A stretch of 64,000 bases of DNA from NCBI GenBank assembly GCA_020740775.1, contig JAHEWK010000003.1, positions 744,001 to 808,000 of the forward strand, in the 5' to 3' direction. The notes beneath the pieces are model-generated. The model was given only the letters and a program-made list of their open reading frames with translations, was not told the DNA's origin and did not search any database. Shown here in pieces: positions 45,290 to 58,300 of this stretch. Source of the DNA: Ilyonectria destructans (Eukaryota; Ascomycota; Sordariomycetes; Hypocreales; Nectriaceae). Position 1 is the stretch's first letter, and every line of letters begins with the position of its first letter. The position numbers were made by a program, and so were the translations under genes.

Positions 45290-47695
45290 ATGGGGCTGTC
45301 CGTCATCCAAGAACAGCACGATGGTAACTTGCTCCGCCCGGGTCCGCAACGCCTGTGACGCCGCCGCTCATGCGCTCTCCCAGTGATTCTCAACCAGATC
45401 AAGAGCATCACCAAAGACGATGTACGCTTGGAGTTCCCACTCCCACTTTCCCAACGCCAGCAACTAACATGCTTGCAGTGGAAATGCCTGATCGTCGACG
45501 CCAACTCCAAGAAGATCATCGACAATGCTGTCAAGGAAGATGACATCCTCAACAACAACATCGCCAGTCAGTCCGCCCACCGCTCCTCCCGCCTCCCGCC
45601 TCCCGCTTGAGCTGACCCCTCCTCTCCCACCATAGCTATCGAGCGCATCGAAGACCGCCGCGATCCCAACCCCGAGATGGACGCCATCTACATCCTCTCC
45701 CCCGAGTCCTTTGCCGTCGAGTGCCTCCTCGCCGACTTCGAGATGCGCCGCTATCGCAGCTATTTCCTCGTGTGGACCGGCCTGCTCGACCCCTCGCTTC
45801 GCCGCAAGATCGACGACTTCCCCGGCGCCCGCCAGCAGCGCGCCGGCTTCCAGACCCTCTTCGTCGACTTTTTCCCTCGGGAATCCCACCTCGTCACTTT
45901 CCACGACCCTTGGAGCTTCCCTATGCTCTACCACCCGTCGTGCAATGCGATCGTCCCCCAGCACATGAAGGGTCTGGCACAAAAGGTATGTTGGTCCCGC
46001 CATCCGAGGCGGAACAGGAAGGGTTAACACTCCTCATAGATCGCGGGTCTTTGCATCACCCTTGGCGAGTACCCGAAAGTGAGATACTACCGACCGACCA
46101 ATCCGATTCATGATGCTAGTGTGTTGTGCTCGCATTTGGCACGCTTCGTCCAAGAGGAACTGGACTCGTACGCACAATGGGACTCGAACTTCCCACCACC
46201 CTCCCAGCGACCGCAGGCAAATTTAATCATCACAGACCGATCCATGGACTTGATGGCGCCTTTAGTGCACGAGTTCACCTACCAGGCCATGGCCCACGAT
46301 CTCCTGCCAATCAAGGATGGCGACAAGGTCACCTACCGCACCACCATCAACGAGGGAACCCCGGAAGCGGAGGAAAAGGACATGGAGCTTGCCGAGAAGG
46401 ACAAGATCTGGGTCGATAACCGCCATCGACACATGAAAGATACCATCGACAAGCTCATGGGCGACTTCCAAAAGTTCATCGACGAGAACCCCCATTTCAC
46501 CAACGAAAATGCCGATACTACCAACCTCAACGCCATCCGCGACATGCTGGCAGGCCTGCCCCAGTTCCAGGAAATGAAGGAAGCCTACTCGCTGCACCTC
46601 ACCATGGCACAAGAATGCATGAACATCTTCCAGAAGCACAAATTGCCCGATGTTGCATCTGTGGAACAGACGCTGGCGTCGGGGTTAGACGAAGACTTCC
46701 GGAAGCCCAAAAACGTCCTGGACTCCGTGGTCCGACTATTAGACGACGAATCGGTCACGCCCCCGGACCGACTCAGACTCATTATCATGTTCATCCTCTA
46801 CCGTGATGGTGTCATCTCGGAGGACATTAAGCGGCTACTCGCCCATTCGTCTCTCCCACAGCAGGACAGCGATGTTATAAAGAACTTGCAGAATCTCGGT
46901 GGACGAACGATCCAGGCTCTCAAAGACGTGCGGCAGATCCCACCACCGCTGTTCCCCATCGACCCCAAGACAACGGAGTTGAACGAGGAGTACGGTCTAT
47001 CGCGCTTCGAGCCGGTCTTGAAGTCCATGGTCGACGCTCTGGCCCGAGGCATCCTCGAGCAAACCAACTTCCCCTACGTGAAGCCACCGCTGGACCCTAA
47101 TGAGGACATGCTGATAGCGCAGGGAGGATCTCTCCGCACCGGCCGGCCAAACTGGGCCGCTACTGGTCGGCGTCCTCCGGAGAACCGACAGCGCATCATT
47201 GTCTTCATGGCTGGAGGAGCCACTTATAGCGAGAGCCGAGCGTGCTACGAAGTCGGCGCTGAACGTAGTCGCGATATCATCCTTGCCACAACGCATATGA
47301 TGAGCCCCCAGCTCTTCATCCGCCAGGTCGGCGACCTCAGCCGCGACAAGCGTCACCTTGACCTTCCCCTCGAGCGCCCCAAGCCTCGTGCTCCAGCCCA
47401 TCTCTTCGAACGTCCCGCGCCGCCTCGCCCGCCACCAGGACAAGCACCACCAATGGGTGCGCCTCCGGGTGGTGCAGCACCACCGCGCAGACCGATTGCC
47501 CCAGGTGGTTTACCCGGTCGTCCAGTCCCGAGCGGCTCAGCTCCTCCCACGGCGGCCATGAACAAGGTGTCACTCAACCCCCCGCCGAAGCCGCCTGCCG
47601 CCAGCAACGGCTCGTCCCACGGCGCCTACCACTACGAAGATCCCAGGGCATACAAGGAGAAGAAGCGGAGGAATTTCCTGGGCATGAAGAAGTAG
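45290..47695 (+). CDS. SEC1: SEC1 (Sec1/Munc18 family) exocytosis protein
   Basis: Five exons, 45290-45323, 45384-45421, 45479-45566, 45636-45985 and 46040-47695, encode 721 residues. It begins MGLSVIQEQHDVILNQIKSI and continues DDWKCLIVDANSKKIID, then MDAIYILSPESFAVECLLADF, NLIITDRSMDLMAPLVHEFTYQAM, a long helical domain 3 and IIVFMAGGATYSESRACYEV, the classic order of Sec1/Munc18 domains. These cytosolic proteins bind syntaxin-type SNAREs and promote SNARE assembly for vesicle fusion at the plasma membrane; the last 110 residues are Pro/Gly-rich and end in a basic KKRRNFLGMKK, as in fungal Sec1. The early exons are very short (34, 38 and 88 nt), so automated annotation may misplace the start; all junctions keep frame. 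A TC repeat lies directly upstream. Confidence 0.95.
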
Positions 47696-48690
47696 GGCTC
47701 TCGCAGAATTGGCGGTTCTTCGGCGTCGGACCGTGCCGCGAGGCGAAAGGCAGACAGCAGCCGGTGGACCACAACGACGGAGAGTCACGACACCAGTACC
47801 AAGACTGCTCCTGGTGGCAAAGGCCTCCTCTAGCTTAAGTCCTCCTCCGGCTACGGGGAGTTGGGTAGACGAGACGGTACGGTGCAGCTTGGTTACGTTT
47901 TCGGAGCGCGGCGTTCTATTCCCGTTTTTCTTTTGCGTCCTTTAAAGGTCTCCAAGTCACCGCTCGACGTCCAGCGAATTCTTTTTTGCAAAGATCCAAA
48001 CCCGAATCTTGGTCGGTTTACTTTACACGCTTTTGCCCCCGTCCCGCGATTGAACTGGATGGATCGTTGGGAGGAGGGGAGGGGACGGAGTGCCAGGCCA
48101 AGACTTGGTATATAGAGCCCTCCTGTGACGTAGCATGTACATACATTTGTGGAGGAGGCAATAATAATCTATCTCTTGGGAAGATCCTTTCCTGTTTATC
48201 TTACCATGTGCCGTGCCATGTTTCAGCGACCTCATCAACCCCACCGGTAATCCAGTGGGCACACAATTTGACATGGAAAAAAAGTCACATCACGTCGTGG
48301 AACTTCACGTTGGAAACCCAAAAATAATAATTCACGCCCGTCAAATCAATCCCATTGAATCCCACTAGCTACGCGGCCGACGTTTGCCCCCTTGCCCATC
48401 GCCGTTGCTTCCAAAATAAATAAAAAAACGACATCAAAAAGGACTCAAACAAAGGTACCCTGTCCTACAAATATGCAGAGGGTTGGTTGTACTGCTCCCC
48501 AGATTTTTGCCCCCGTGTGTTCCCTGGGGAGAGTAGAAAAAAGCAAATCGTATAGTAGTAGCAGTTTTGTGGGATCATGAAATTTTCTCGACAGGCTGTT
48601 GGATTTTCGTACATGCGCTGCACAGATGCAGTTGTTATGTGTCAGGCATTGCGCACCAAGTTCGGTGCTATGTGAGGAATAAGACGATGC
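47696..48690. other. Intergenic, convergent 3' regions
   Basis: About 1 kb between convergent SEC1 and the eIF4E-binding-like gene, long enough for two extended 3' untranslated regions. No coding or structured element was recognised. Confidence 0.5.
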
Positions 48691-51229
48691 TTATTGTCTG
48701 CCATAGGCAGTACCGCGGCCGGGGTTGCCAGTGGGGGGCATACCGCGGCCTTCAAAGGGGGCACCAGCGAATTCAGGCACGGGCGGACCGTTGAAGCCGC
48801 CGAGGCCGGGGGGGATGTATCCGTGGGGAGGGCCGCCGAAGAAGCCCGGGGGAGGAGGAGGCATGTTGCGAGGGGGCATGCCGCCCATGGCCTCGAGGGG
48901 AGGCATCGCGCCGGGGGGGAAGTTCGGGAACATGTGAGGAGGCATGGGCATGTTGCGGTTGGGGCCGTTAGGACCGTTGAGGCCACCGGGGCCACCGGCG
49001 AGTCCAGGGGGGGCCATCATGGGGCCGCGGTTGACCGGAGGAGGCATCTGGCCGCCGGGCATCCAGCCGGGAGGCATCTGGTCCAGGCCGGGAGGCGGAG
49101 GCGGGCGCTGCAGGATCTGAGTCGGCTGGTTGGACCGGCCATCGCCGTCATTGCGGAAGGAATCCTCCATGGGGAATCCGGGTGGGGGTTGAGGGCGCAT
49201 TTGGCGCTGGTCTCTCGAGAAGTCGGGTTCCCTGTCGTTCATTGGGGGCATATGGGGCTGTTTCTGGGGCTGAGCCATGCGCATCAATAGGTCGTTGCGC
49301 TGCATATCCTGCGGTGCCCGCATCAGGTTCATCAAGAACTCGGTGTTGCTGTTGTTACGGGCCATCTCGGGGCGGCCAGAGGGTTGGCTCGGGGCACGCT
49401 GTCGTTGACCAACGAGGTCCTGAAGGAGCTGCTCGGGACGGGCCTGCGGCTGAGGCCGAGGGGCGAGAATCTCCTGGACATGCTGTGGTGGTGGCCTACC
49501 CATGGGAGGCCCCTCCATTCGGCGGTCGCCTCCGTACTGCTGGAACGGTGGCTCTGGCGAAGTCATGGAGGCTTGTTGCTTTCGACCATCCGGGGGAGTA
49601 CCGTGCGGGGGAGCTGCGAAGGGAGAAGGTCCTGGTGGGGTTGCGCTCATCGACTGCTTCTGGAGCTTCATGAGCAGCTGCTGGAATGCCTGCCTCTCCT
49701 CCTCAGGAGCAGGCGGCGCTGCTGGGCCACCGCCCATAGGGAAAGGCAGTCCATTCATGGGTAGTCCAGTCATTGGGGGTCCAGACATCATCGCTCCAGG
49801 CATGGGAGGTCCGGCCATCGGAGGCCCAGCCATTGGGTGTCCAGGCATGGGGGGTCCAGGCATGGGAGGTCCAGTCATCTGCGTGGGGGGGTCGTTTCTT
49901 CCTCCTCGCACCTCCTCCTGGGCGTGAGAGAAGAAAGAGGTAAACCGCGAGGATTTTCCGGCGGCCTTGGGCTTGTTTGCGGCCTCCGTAGGCTCACCAG
50001 GGGTCGAGGTATCGAGACCTGATTTAGATCCACCAAAGGCCATGAAGAACTTGTCCGGGCCAGCTTCAACAGCAGGAGCCGATTGAACTGGCTTCTCAGC
50101 CTCGATAGGAACCTCGACCGAATCGGTGGGACCGGACTTGCCAGGAGCTGAGGGTGCGCGGTTCTTAGCCTTCTTCATTTCCTCCATCCACTTCTGGAAG
50201 TCTTGCTGAGTATGCGCTTCGGGGTGCTCCTCGAGAGGTTCGTCAAGCCATTCGGGCTCTCGCTCAACTCGCTGCTCGCGGCCGCCCCATCGTCGATCGT
50301 GGTTGCGGCCACTGTTGCGGTCGTCGATAGCGTCGGCATCCTTGTCACGGTCTCTCCAGCTCTTGGCACGATCGATGCGCTCTCGCTTCTCAGGGGCCAG
50401 GCTTTCGTTAGTGGTGGGCTCATTCTTGAACCACGGCTCGACCTTGGGCCGGTTTAGCCCGTTGCGGGATCGTCCATCGGCATCCTCCGCTTCCTTGTCT
50501 CGGGTGAAGTTGTCAAAGTTGCGCGCAGGGCGATCTCGAGGAGCCTCGGCTTCCCGTTCTCTGGGTTGTCGCCTCTCCTCTCGGAAGTTGCCCCCCATGC
50601 GTCCATGGAAGCGCTCAGCGCCTTCGTGGCCGAAGCTCTTGCGCGGCTTGACTGTACTCCAGCCTTCAGACTCTCCCTCACCATCGCGGCGGCGGAATCC
50701 GTTGGCGGTACGTCCTTCGCGGAAGCGATCGGTCTCGGCGTCGCCATTGCGACTTCGGAAGTTGCCAAATCGGCCTGAAGCATCGGGTTCCTTGAGAGTC
50801 TTGTCATCAATCGACTTATTCCCTCGCGCAGAGGCGAAGGCCATTCGAGGGGGGGCAAAGACAATGTCCTCGGGGTCTGGACAGCGTGCACGTGTTAGCA
50901 CAGCGATTTGATCATGGGTAGATTATTGCAGGGCAACGGACTCGCGCTGTTTCTCGATACATGGAGGCCAGGTCGTCGAGCGCCCTGATCCAGGATGGAA
51001 TTGTCGTTTGATCGAGGTCGCTCGCCGACAGTCTTGCCGGTGGTCCCTTGGCCGCGGGCTTGTTCGGCTGGTGGGCTGGAGAAATGTCAGAAGACTAGCG
51101 GTGGCAGATCAGGACAGTTGTGGCAACTCACCCCATCCACTCCTCGGCGGGAGGGAGGTTTGTGGGCCTTATACATAATGGTGACTCCCGCAGGTGCAGG
51201 AGGAAATCGGCTGGATATCGAAGAGCCAT
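48691..51229 (-). CDS. Probable eIF4E-binding protein, 4E-T-like
   Basis: Three exons were assigned: 51229-51132, 51075-50942 and 50876-48691 (introns 56 and 65 nt), 805 residues. The new start gives MALRYPADFLLHLRESPL, a canonical eIF4E-binding motif YxxxxL-hydrophobic at Tyr5-Leu10-Leu11, followed by NLPPAEEWMGPP. The rest is largely disordered: an Arg/Asp/Glu-rich region (about 130-290), PEWLDEP and DFQKWMEEMKK helices, a Met/Pro/Gly repeat (GPPMPGPPMPGHPMAG, about 415-470), a Gln-rich helix EEERQAFQQLLMKLQKQ and a Pro/Gly/Met-rich end. This architecture matches 4E-T/EIF4ENIF1-type translational repressors, which carry eIF4E into P-bodies. The second donor (GTCCGT) is weak, so exon 2 is the least certain part. 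The name is inferred from motif and composition, not from overall similarity. Confidence 0.7.
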
Positions 51230-53051
51230 TGTTTGCGAGTTTGCGATGCGATGCGCATCCGACAGGAAGCGATCGTCGCACAGAGAAAGGAGTGCTGAAG
51301 AGATTAAGTGGATTCGGGCGCGCAGTCAGGAAAATGGTGCGGAGATTGGGTCGAGGGAGAATGGGTGCAAGGTCGAAGTGTCAGTGATTGAGGTTGCGAG
51401 GTTATTATCGAAGCTCCAGGACAGTTTGTGAGGCGATGTGGGTTCGTGGTTGTGGACGTGGTTTGAATTGTGGTGAGGTGTGGTTGGTGGATTAGGTAGT
51501 CGGGCACCTATGTGACGGCGAAAGCAGCCAAAAGGCGATGGATCAAGTGATGGCGGATGAGGGCGACGGCAGGTGGTGACGAGGCGAAGGCGGAAGAGGA
51601 ATGAGGCAGAGCGGGATTGGGCTGGCACTTCTAGAGTCACCAGCCAAGGCTGCGAGGGAGGGCGGAGGGTGAGGGCGAGTTGAGAGAGAGGGAGGGAGGG
51701 AAGTCGGGATGATTCGTTGGCGTTCGTCGCAGGGTCGCAGGCCGCAGGGTCGCTGGCAGGGGTGGGGGGGTAAGCGGCCAGAGGGCCGGAGAGGACGTCT
51801 GGAGTTGCGGCGAGATGCGGTTGCGGTAATGTGCGGTGCGAGTGTAACGGACGGACGGCGGGAAACGGGCGGCGTGGCGATCGGGGTCGTGGGAGTTTGG
51901 GCTGGCGATGTTTGGCGGAGGTGGAGGCGGAGGAGGAAGTGGGTTGGAGGCGGAACGGGGTTGCTTGTGCGGGTGCTGTGTTTTCCGTCGTGATGGGGTT
52001 TTGGGTAGATTGATGACTGGCTCTGTGAGCACGGGGACAGGACGGGACAGGTGTGGAGGCCTTGAGGGACAAGAACACACACACACACACAGCCCTTTGA
52101 GCTGAGCGCCAGCCCCTAGAAGCCCCCAGAAGCCCCGTGCTACCTGGCCATGCGGCTGTCCACGGGTACTGCCCCAGGTACCGCCGCCGCCTACGGGAGT
52201 CATGCTCCAGCGGCCACCTCCACTGCGTTCCAGGCTGCAAGGCACCCGACCCCCCGTGGCGTACTGATCCATCACGCCCCGACCGCTGTCGGAGGGCCTA
52301 AGCTGCGAAGGGTACCTGGCGAGGTACGGACACGTCACTGTGGCCAAGGTACCGCTCAAGGTCAGCTGGCCTTGATTTCTGGCACCACCACCCCGTGGCC
52401 CGTTCCTTGTTCCTTGAGAGTCCACCGAACTGATTCATACCGGAACTTGTTAAACAGCCTAGGTTTCCTCCACCGAGCGGCATGCGACTTCTTCTGCCTC
52501 CTCGTCCGCATGGAGCCTGGCCTGGTAGTTAGCTAGAGCCGTTCTTTTTTTTTTTCTCTCTCCCTTGTCGTGGCCCACCGATTCATTCATCTGGCCCCAC
52601 TGAAGCTACCAGAACTCAAGGCTCTCTCTCAGGCTCCCTCCAGCAATTGATTCGAAGGCCCCCTCACTTGGAGCTACACAACCGTCGGACAAGCAAGCAG
52701 GCGCTGGAAGTCATTGGCCAGCCGCAACCAGTATTGCAATAGAGCTTCAGTTTGCCTAAACCAATGCTCAACGGCACAGAGTAAAGCGGTAAAGCGCGCT
52801 AGCTATATCAAACAAACAAGCAATGCAGTACATTATTTCGGATCAGGACTTTATGCTTCCCACTGCATCTCAGCCGGTTTCTACCTCACTCAAATCCTTT
52901 CAGATATGCCGTGTAGGGAGCTATGAGTCTCACGGGTTAACACTCCAAATTTCTCTGTGTTGAAAACTTTTTGAATTATTCATCAATTATCATCATAACT
53001 AGTTCATCATTGCATGCCATCAATCCCTCAACCCTTTTCCCACTCTACACC
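51230..53051. other. Intergenic region without supported genes
   Basis: These 1.8 kb hold large overlapping frames on the minus strand (51326-52425) rich in Pro, Ser, Thr and His that change character with frame; they are the complement of a purine-rich promoter tract and were rejected. An (AC) repeat of about nine units lies at 52075-52091 and a poly-T/CT tract at 52545-52563. Confidence 0.45.
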
Positions 53052-54400
53052 TCACTTCTTCGCAGCAGTCACCTCCTCGTCCAGCGGCAGGATGTGCGGC
53101 AGCGGGCCCACGGGCGTGATGCCCAGCGGGTTGATCTGCGTGTGGCTGCGCGTGTAGTGGTACTTGATGTGCTCGAACTGCGTCGTTTCGCCAAACGCCG
53201 GCTGCGTCCAGTACAGGTTGCGCATCCACCGGTGCAGCGCCGGGTAGCCGGAGCGGATATCCTTGATGTTGCACTTGAAGTGCTGGACGTAGACGGGGTC
53301 GAATCGGACGATGGTCACGTACCTGAGGGAGCATGTGTTAGTTATGTGGCATGTCAATCGAGGTTGGGGATAACTCACAATCGAATATCGGCCTCGGTAA
53401 GGGTGGCTCCAAAGTAAAACGGCCCACCCTTCTGCTCAGCCAGGTGCTTCTCCGCGCGGTCGAGTGTCTCGAAAAGCGCCACCACGTTGCGCTCATACGC
53501 CTCGCCGGTAGTCGCAAAGCCTGCCTTGTAAACGCCGTTGTTGATGCCGTCATAGGTCCAGGCGTGGGTCTCCTCAATCTTCTCCTGGAGCTCCTTGGGG
53601 TACAGCTGGATAGCTCGGTACTTTTCCTCGATGAGGTCGTCAAACTGTAAAAATCAAGTCAGCTTTATATAACAACCCAGGGAAAGGAATGGGATTTACC
53701 TCGGTGCCAAACATGCGCAGAATCTCACTGCTCTCGTTGCTGACGATGCGGTTGGTCTTCTTGTCGTACAACACGGGCACGGTGTAACGGCCCTGGAAGT
53801 CCTTCTCAGACTCAAAGTACAGGTCGCTCAGGTGGGTAAACGCCTCGTGGCCCTCGATGGGGTCAGGCACGACATTGTCGCCGGGCAGCTTCTCGTCGGC
53901 GGTGACGAAGCGCCAGCCGCCCTGGGCGAGGTGCCAGTGGACGACGGAGAAGGAGATGATGTCCTCGAGGCCCTTGACCTTGCGGGCGATGAGCGTGCGG
54001 TGCGCCCACGGGCACGCGTAGCTGACGTAGAGGTGGTAGCGGCCCTTCTCGGGAGGGTACTGGGCGCCGGCCTCGCGCGAGATCCAGTCGCGGAACGAGC
54101 TGACCTGGCGCTTGAACTCGCCCGACTTGTCGCCGGGCGTGACCCAATCGGTGACTTTGGCAGTGGTGCTGGCCTGCGGCAGAACCGTGTCAGCGGAGGG
54201 CGGGTCGCACAGGAGGCGATGCAGGGGAAGCACAAACTCACCATTCTGAACTGAGATCCGAGCAATTGATTCGTTGGGTGAGGTTGCGGCGAACGTGTCT
54301 TGGGGAACGAAGCGAACGGGCGGAGTTGCAGTTGGAGGTTGCTGTTGAGATTCTTGTTGCAGGCTCGGAATGCTCGAGTGTTGAGTCTCTGTATCGACAT
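53052..54400 (-). CDS. Glutathionyl-hydroquinone-reductase-like GST (ECM4/omega type)
   Basis: Four exons, 54400-54242, 54173-53700, 53644-53379 and 53322-53052, encode 389 residues. Exon 1 encodes a 53-residue leader ([20 protein letters not shown] start, rich in Arg, Asn, Leu and almost free of acids), a convincing mitochondrial presequence. The body has the ECM4/Xi-class marks: [23 protein letters not shown], the catalytic CPWAHRT with Cys107, [47 protein letters not shown] and [22 protein letters not shown]. Such enzymes reduce glutathionyl-hydroquinones with GSH. The last codon of exon 1 is an ATG, so an mRNA starting inside exon 1 would give a cytosolic form beginning MASTTAKV. The junctions keep frame. 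Confidence 0.92.
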
Positions 54401-55326
54401 TGGAAAAGGGACGGGTCGTTGATAACGAGCGAAGAGGCACGTATATATACAGAATTTAACCTCCCCAACGTAGTGGAGATTGCTGCAAGATGGCCATCCC
54501 CATCCTATCGTGTCCAACAGCCCGTCACCCCTCCCGCTGGCCTCCTCGCCCGTCTCGCCGCGTCGACCAGGTCGCTCACTAAGACTTTCTCAGCAACGTG
54601 CCCCTCATGACAAAATGCCCGCGGCGCGCGGGGAGCACGTCGCCAAAGCTCGCCCTGGCTTGGACTGCTAGGCCGCCTTGGGCCAGACCCCGGCAACTCC
54701 AGGGACAACTACTACGTAGTACGCCGTCATCTCGCCTCTCACTGGCCGGCCGCTTTGGAGAGCGACAGCGTAATCCAGACAGCCGCCACCCCGCTTTTAC
54801 TAGCGGATGCCGCTGCATCAGTCATCAGCGCGACCTTCTTGATAATTCGACTTAGCATGACGAACTGCTTGGTAACAAGACGTCAATGAGATCATAGAGC
54901 CACAAGCGTCTCATGCCCACCGTTTGAACTTTGTTTCATCATGACCATTCCAACCAGATTGCCAGACGTCTCGACTTGCAATCAGATGTGCCTGTCAACA
55001 TGTGAAACTTGTTACCTTGTAGTGAGGTGGCATTGGCCTGATGAATGTGCATTGCGGGGTTTCGGCGCAGGCATGATAATTACTACATAGGCCAATCGAG
55101 TGACACCTCGGGCAGGATAGGCAGAATCACCGTCTTAACCAATCACCCAAACTCAACAAAGTATTGCATCGATCCCGATCCTGTGTCGTAACAAATAGCC
55201 AGAGCGTAATATTCATCTATCTTTATGCATCATCATGCGTTCAGGCCCTGCTCTAGTGCACCTCGGCCGCGATCTTCACTCTGTTACCATCTATTCCTTC
55301 TCACTCACTGTACACCTCTCTCCACT
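54401..55326. other. Intergenic region between GST and UBA1
   Basis: This holds the GST promoter and the 3' region of UBA1. Only short frames without protein-like composition were seen. Confidence 0.5.
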
Positions 55327-58300
55327 TCACGCAACCTTCACCTTGATGTAGGGGACTTCCACGTCCTCCTCATCCAGATCCTCGGCCACAATCTCAAAGA
55401 TGACCTCTTTCTGATGCGAGGGAATGGGCTTCTTGGAAATCATCTCAACCAGCTCGCTGAGCTTGAGGGCATATCGCTCCTTAAGCTTGGCGGGAGGGAA
55501 GAAAGACGCGTACAACAGGCTAACACCTGAGCTGAGCATGCTGATGGTCAAGCCACGCTCCTTGAAGTTGTCCAGGAGCTGCTGGAGCGTCACATCCTCC
55601 AACTCGAATCGGTCCCAGATCTTGTCAAGCGTAACCTTGCCGTTGGGTCCCTTGTACTCAACCTTAGGGCTGGCAATGGGCTCACTAAAGCCGAAGAAGG
55701 GAAGAGCCAGGTTAATGAACCCGTTCTTGTACTGCTCGACATCTGTCTTGCCGTCGATGACCTTGTACAGCTCGAGGACCACCAGGCCAGTGACCAGGGC
55801 AGTAGTGGTGGCAATGGCGGGGATGATCTTGCCAGCGATGAACTTAGTCTTGTGTCGGTCCGCAGCCTCAATCTTGTAGTTCTCTGCTCTCAAGTTGCTG
55901 CAAGCAGTGATGAAGTCGATGTGGTGGTTCGAGTCGTCATCCTTCTCAAAGTCGACAGGCACCAGCTGGAAGCCAGACAGAGTGTTAGGCGAAGGCAGGC
56001 TGGCAGTGAGTTTGTCCAATTCGTCGTTGTCATCAAAGGTGCTAGCATTCGGGTCCTTCTCGTGGGTCAGTACATGGCCCGACAAATCAAAAGACAAATT
56101 ACTTACAGGCTCCTTGTCATCCGCCTGGATCTTGACGCTGGAGTCGGGGGAGAAGTCGGGCACAATGACATTCTCCAGCTCACGCAGGTAGATAGCCTTG
56201 TCGGTACCAGGCGACTTGATGTTGTAGTTGAAGGCATGCAGGTTGGCTGCCGCAACGACAAACCCGAAGTGGGTGGCGTTGTTGGGGTCGAACTTGAGAG
56301 CGTCGGGAGCACGCTTGGGGCCTGACCAGAATGGAGTGCCGGTCGAGGTCTCAACATCCTTGGGGAAATTGTAAAGCAGCTGCTGGATCTTGTTGGCGAA
56401 CTCGGTCTCGAAGAGCATACGAGCCCAAGCGATACAATCCTCAAAGGTTCGGGGTCGCTCAGTGGTCAGGTAGTTTCGGATCGTCTCGAGTGTGTCCTTC
56501 TGGTTGCCGCCCTGCTTCAAGGTCGTCTCAAGGAAGTTGGGCTGAGTCAGGTACAGGTTGACAGTCTGAGGAGCCTTGACGAAAGACCTCTCAAACATGT
56601 ACTCCTTCGACCAAGCAATCGTGTGCTCGATGCGGTTGGGGAAACTTCGGATGGTGCACATAGGGAACTCCTTCTCAGGAGGATCCTGGGAGGAGGAGTA
56701 CGACTCAGTGAGGTGAGGGAGTACAACCTGCGTGTTACCCTTGGTTCCGAGGGTGCCGCTCTCGAGCAGGGGCTTGCGGAAGAAGACGCATCGTCGGTCG
56801 ACGTATGTTCGTGCCTCGACGTTGTCTAGAGCGTTGGTCACACCGTCCAAGTTCTGCCAGAAATCCTCGTTGAAAACGTTCTCAGTGTCGGAACTGACGC
56901 GCTCCTTGAAGGTCTCAATGTGGCCAACCAGCTCAGGGTTCATTCGCTGGACAGCTTTGGCAGCACAGTCACTCTTCATGTGGCCAACATCGTCGGCACG
57001 GAAAAGGAACTGTCGGTTCAGGTTGCTTCGCTCAATGGAGTCCATATCAGTCACCCAAATCTTGCCCTCAGGACCCGTACCGAGTCCAATCATGGCCCAG
57101 TTCTTGAGCATCTCACATCCGATAGCGCCAGCACCAACGAGGAATTGCTTCAGGTTCGCAATCTTGTTCTGGTACTCGGTACCGAAAACGGCAATCTGTC
57201 CGTCGTAGCGGCTGCCGATAGGCTTGCACAGCTCGACCGATCGCTTCGTAGACGTGGGCAAGGACTCGAGGGAATCGAAGTACATCCACTGGTTAATAGG
57301 CTGGAATTTTCCGGAAACCGCCTTGAGAATCTCCTGCGCGGTGGCTCCACCGAAGAAGGCGGCCATCGGGTTGAGATCACCCATGGCTTGGTAGCTCAGC
57401 TCCTTGAGCAACTTCTCGTCCAGCTCAATTTCCATGCCCTCGTCCTCGGCGAACTTCTTAGCGGCACCGAGAACGATAGTCGCATCCTCGTCATCCATGG
57501 GGTACGGGAGTCGCTTCTTGGAAAGCTGGAAAGCGTGAAGAGCCTGGAAACCAAGGTGAAGCTGCTGGGGTCGGTCGAACTTGGCAAAATCAGACACCAA
57601 GAACTCGGGTTCCTTCAAGGCGGTGGTAAAAGTCTTGAAGTCGACAATCTTGGGCATCTTGACTTGCTGATACATGCCACCACGAGTGTACTGGCCGAGG
57701 CCGGTGACATCGCCAATCGAGAATGTGTAGGGGCCCTTGACGACAATCTTCCGGGGCTCGGCGCCGTTCAGTGCCTCCATACCCTCGACTTCGGTGAAAG
57801 TCACAAAGTCGCCATCCTCCAGGCCGTGCCGGGTCTCGTCGAGAGCGGATACCAGACCCTCCTCGTCGATTCCTGCAAGGATTCCGCTCAGGGGGGTTTC
57901 GCCGGTGGGGTCCATGATTGTGAACTTCTCGCCGAAATCGCAGAAGATAGAGCCGAAAAGACCAAAGGTATCAGCGATGACAACGTAAATGCCCTTGGTG
58001 TGGCAGTAGTCGGCGATGGCCTTCTGCGAGTCGATAGGAACATTGGTCAAGACGACGATCTGGTACTTGTCGAACTGGGAGTAGTTCTCGCCAAGTCTAA
58101 CTGGGAGTTCAGTATTGTATCGCTGGGTGCGCAGTGAGTGCAAGAGTGACTTACCCGGGGGACTGGTGGACCTTGACGGGAGTGTACGCGTTGAGCTCAG
58201 CCACGCGGGGGGCAGTGACCTCGTCTCTGGGCTTTCCGACATCCTCAGGCTTAAGGAAGAACTGGGACGACAGATCGGCCAGCTGGACGGGGGCGGGGTC

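Noticed and set aside
51076..51131. Alternative start at MYKAHKPPSRRG for the 4E-T-like gene with a 37-nt intron
   Set aside because: The intron would be too short and the resulting N-terminus has no motif; the ATG at 51229 with a 56-nt intron gives the eIF4E-binding motif and consistent phases.
51326..52425. Large Pro/Ser/His-rich minus-strand frames
   Set aside because: They translate a pyrimidine-rich promoter tract; all three frames give similar low-complexity peptides.
56920..58137. Plus-strand frame of 405 codons antisense to UBA1
   Set aside because: It lies wholly over the verified UBA1 exons on the other strand and has no domain of its own; long antisense frames arise from the codon bias of highly expressed GC-rich genes.
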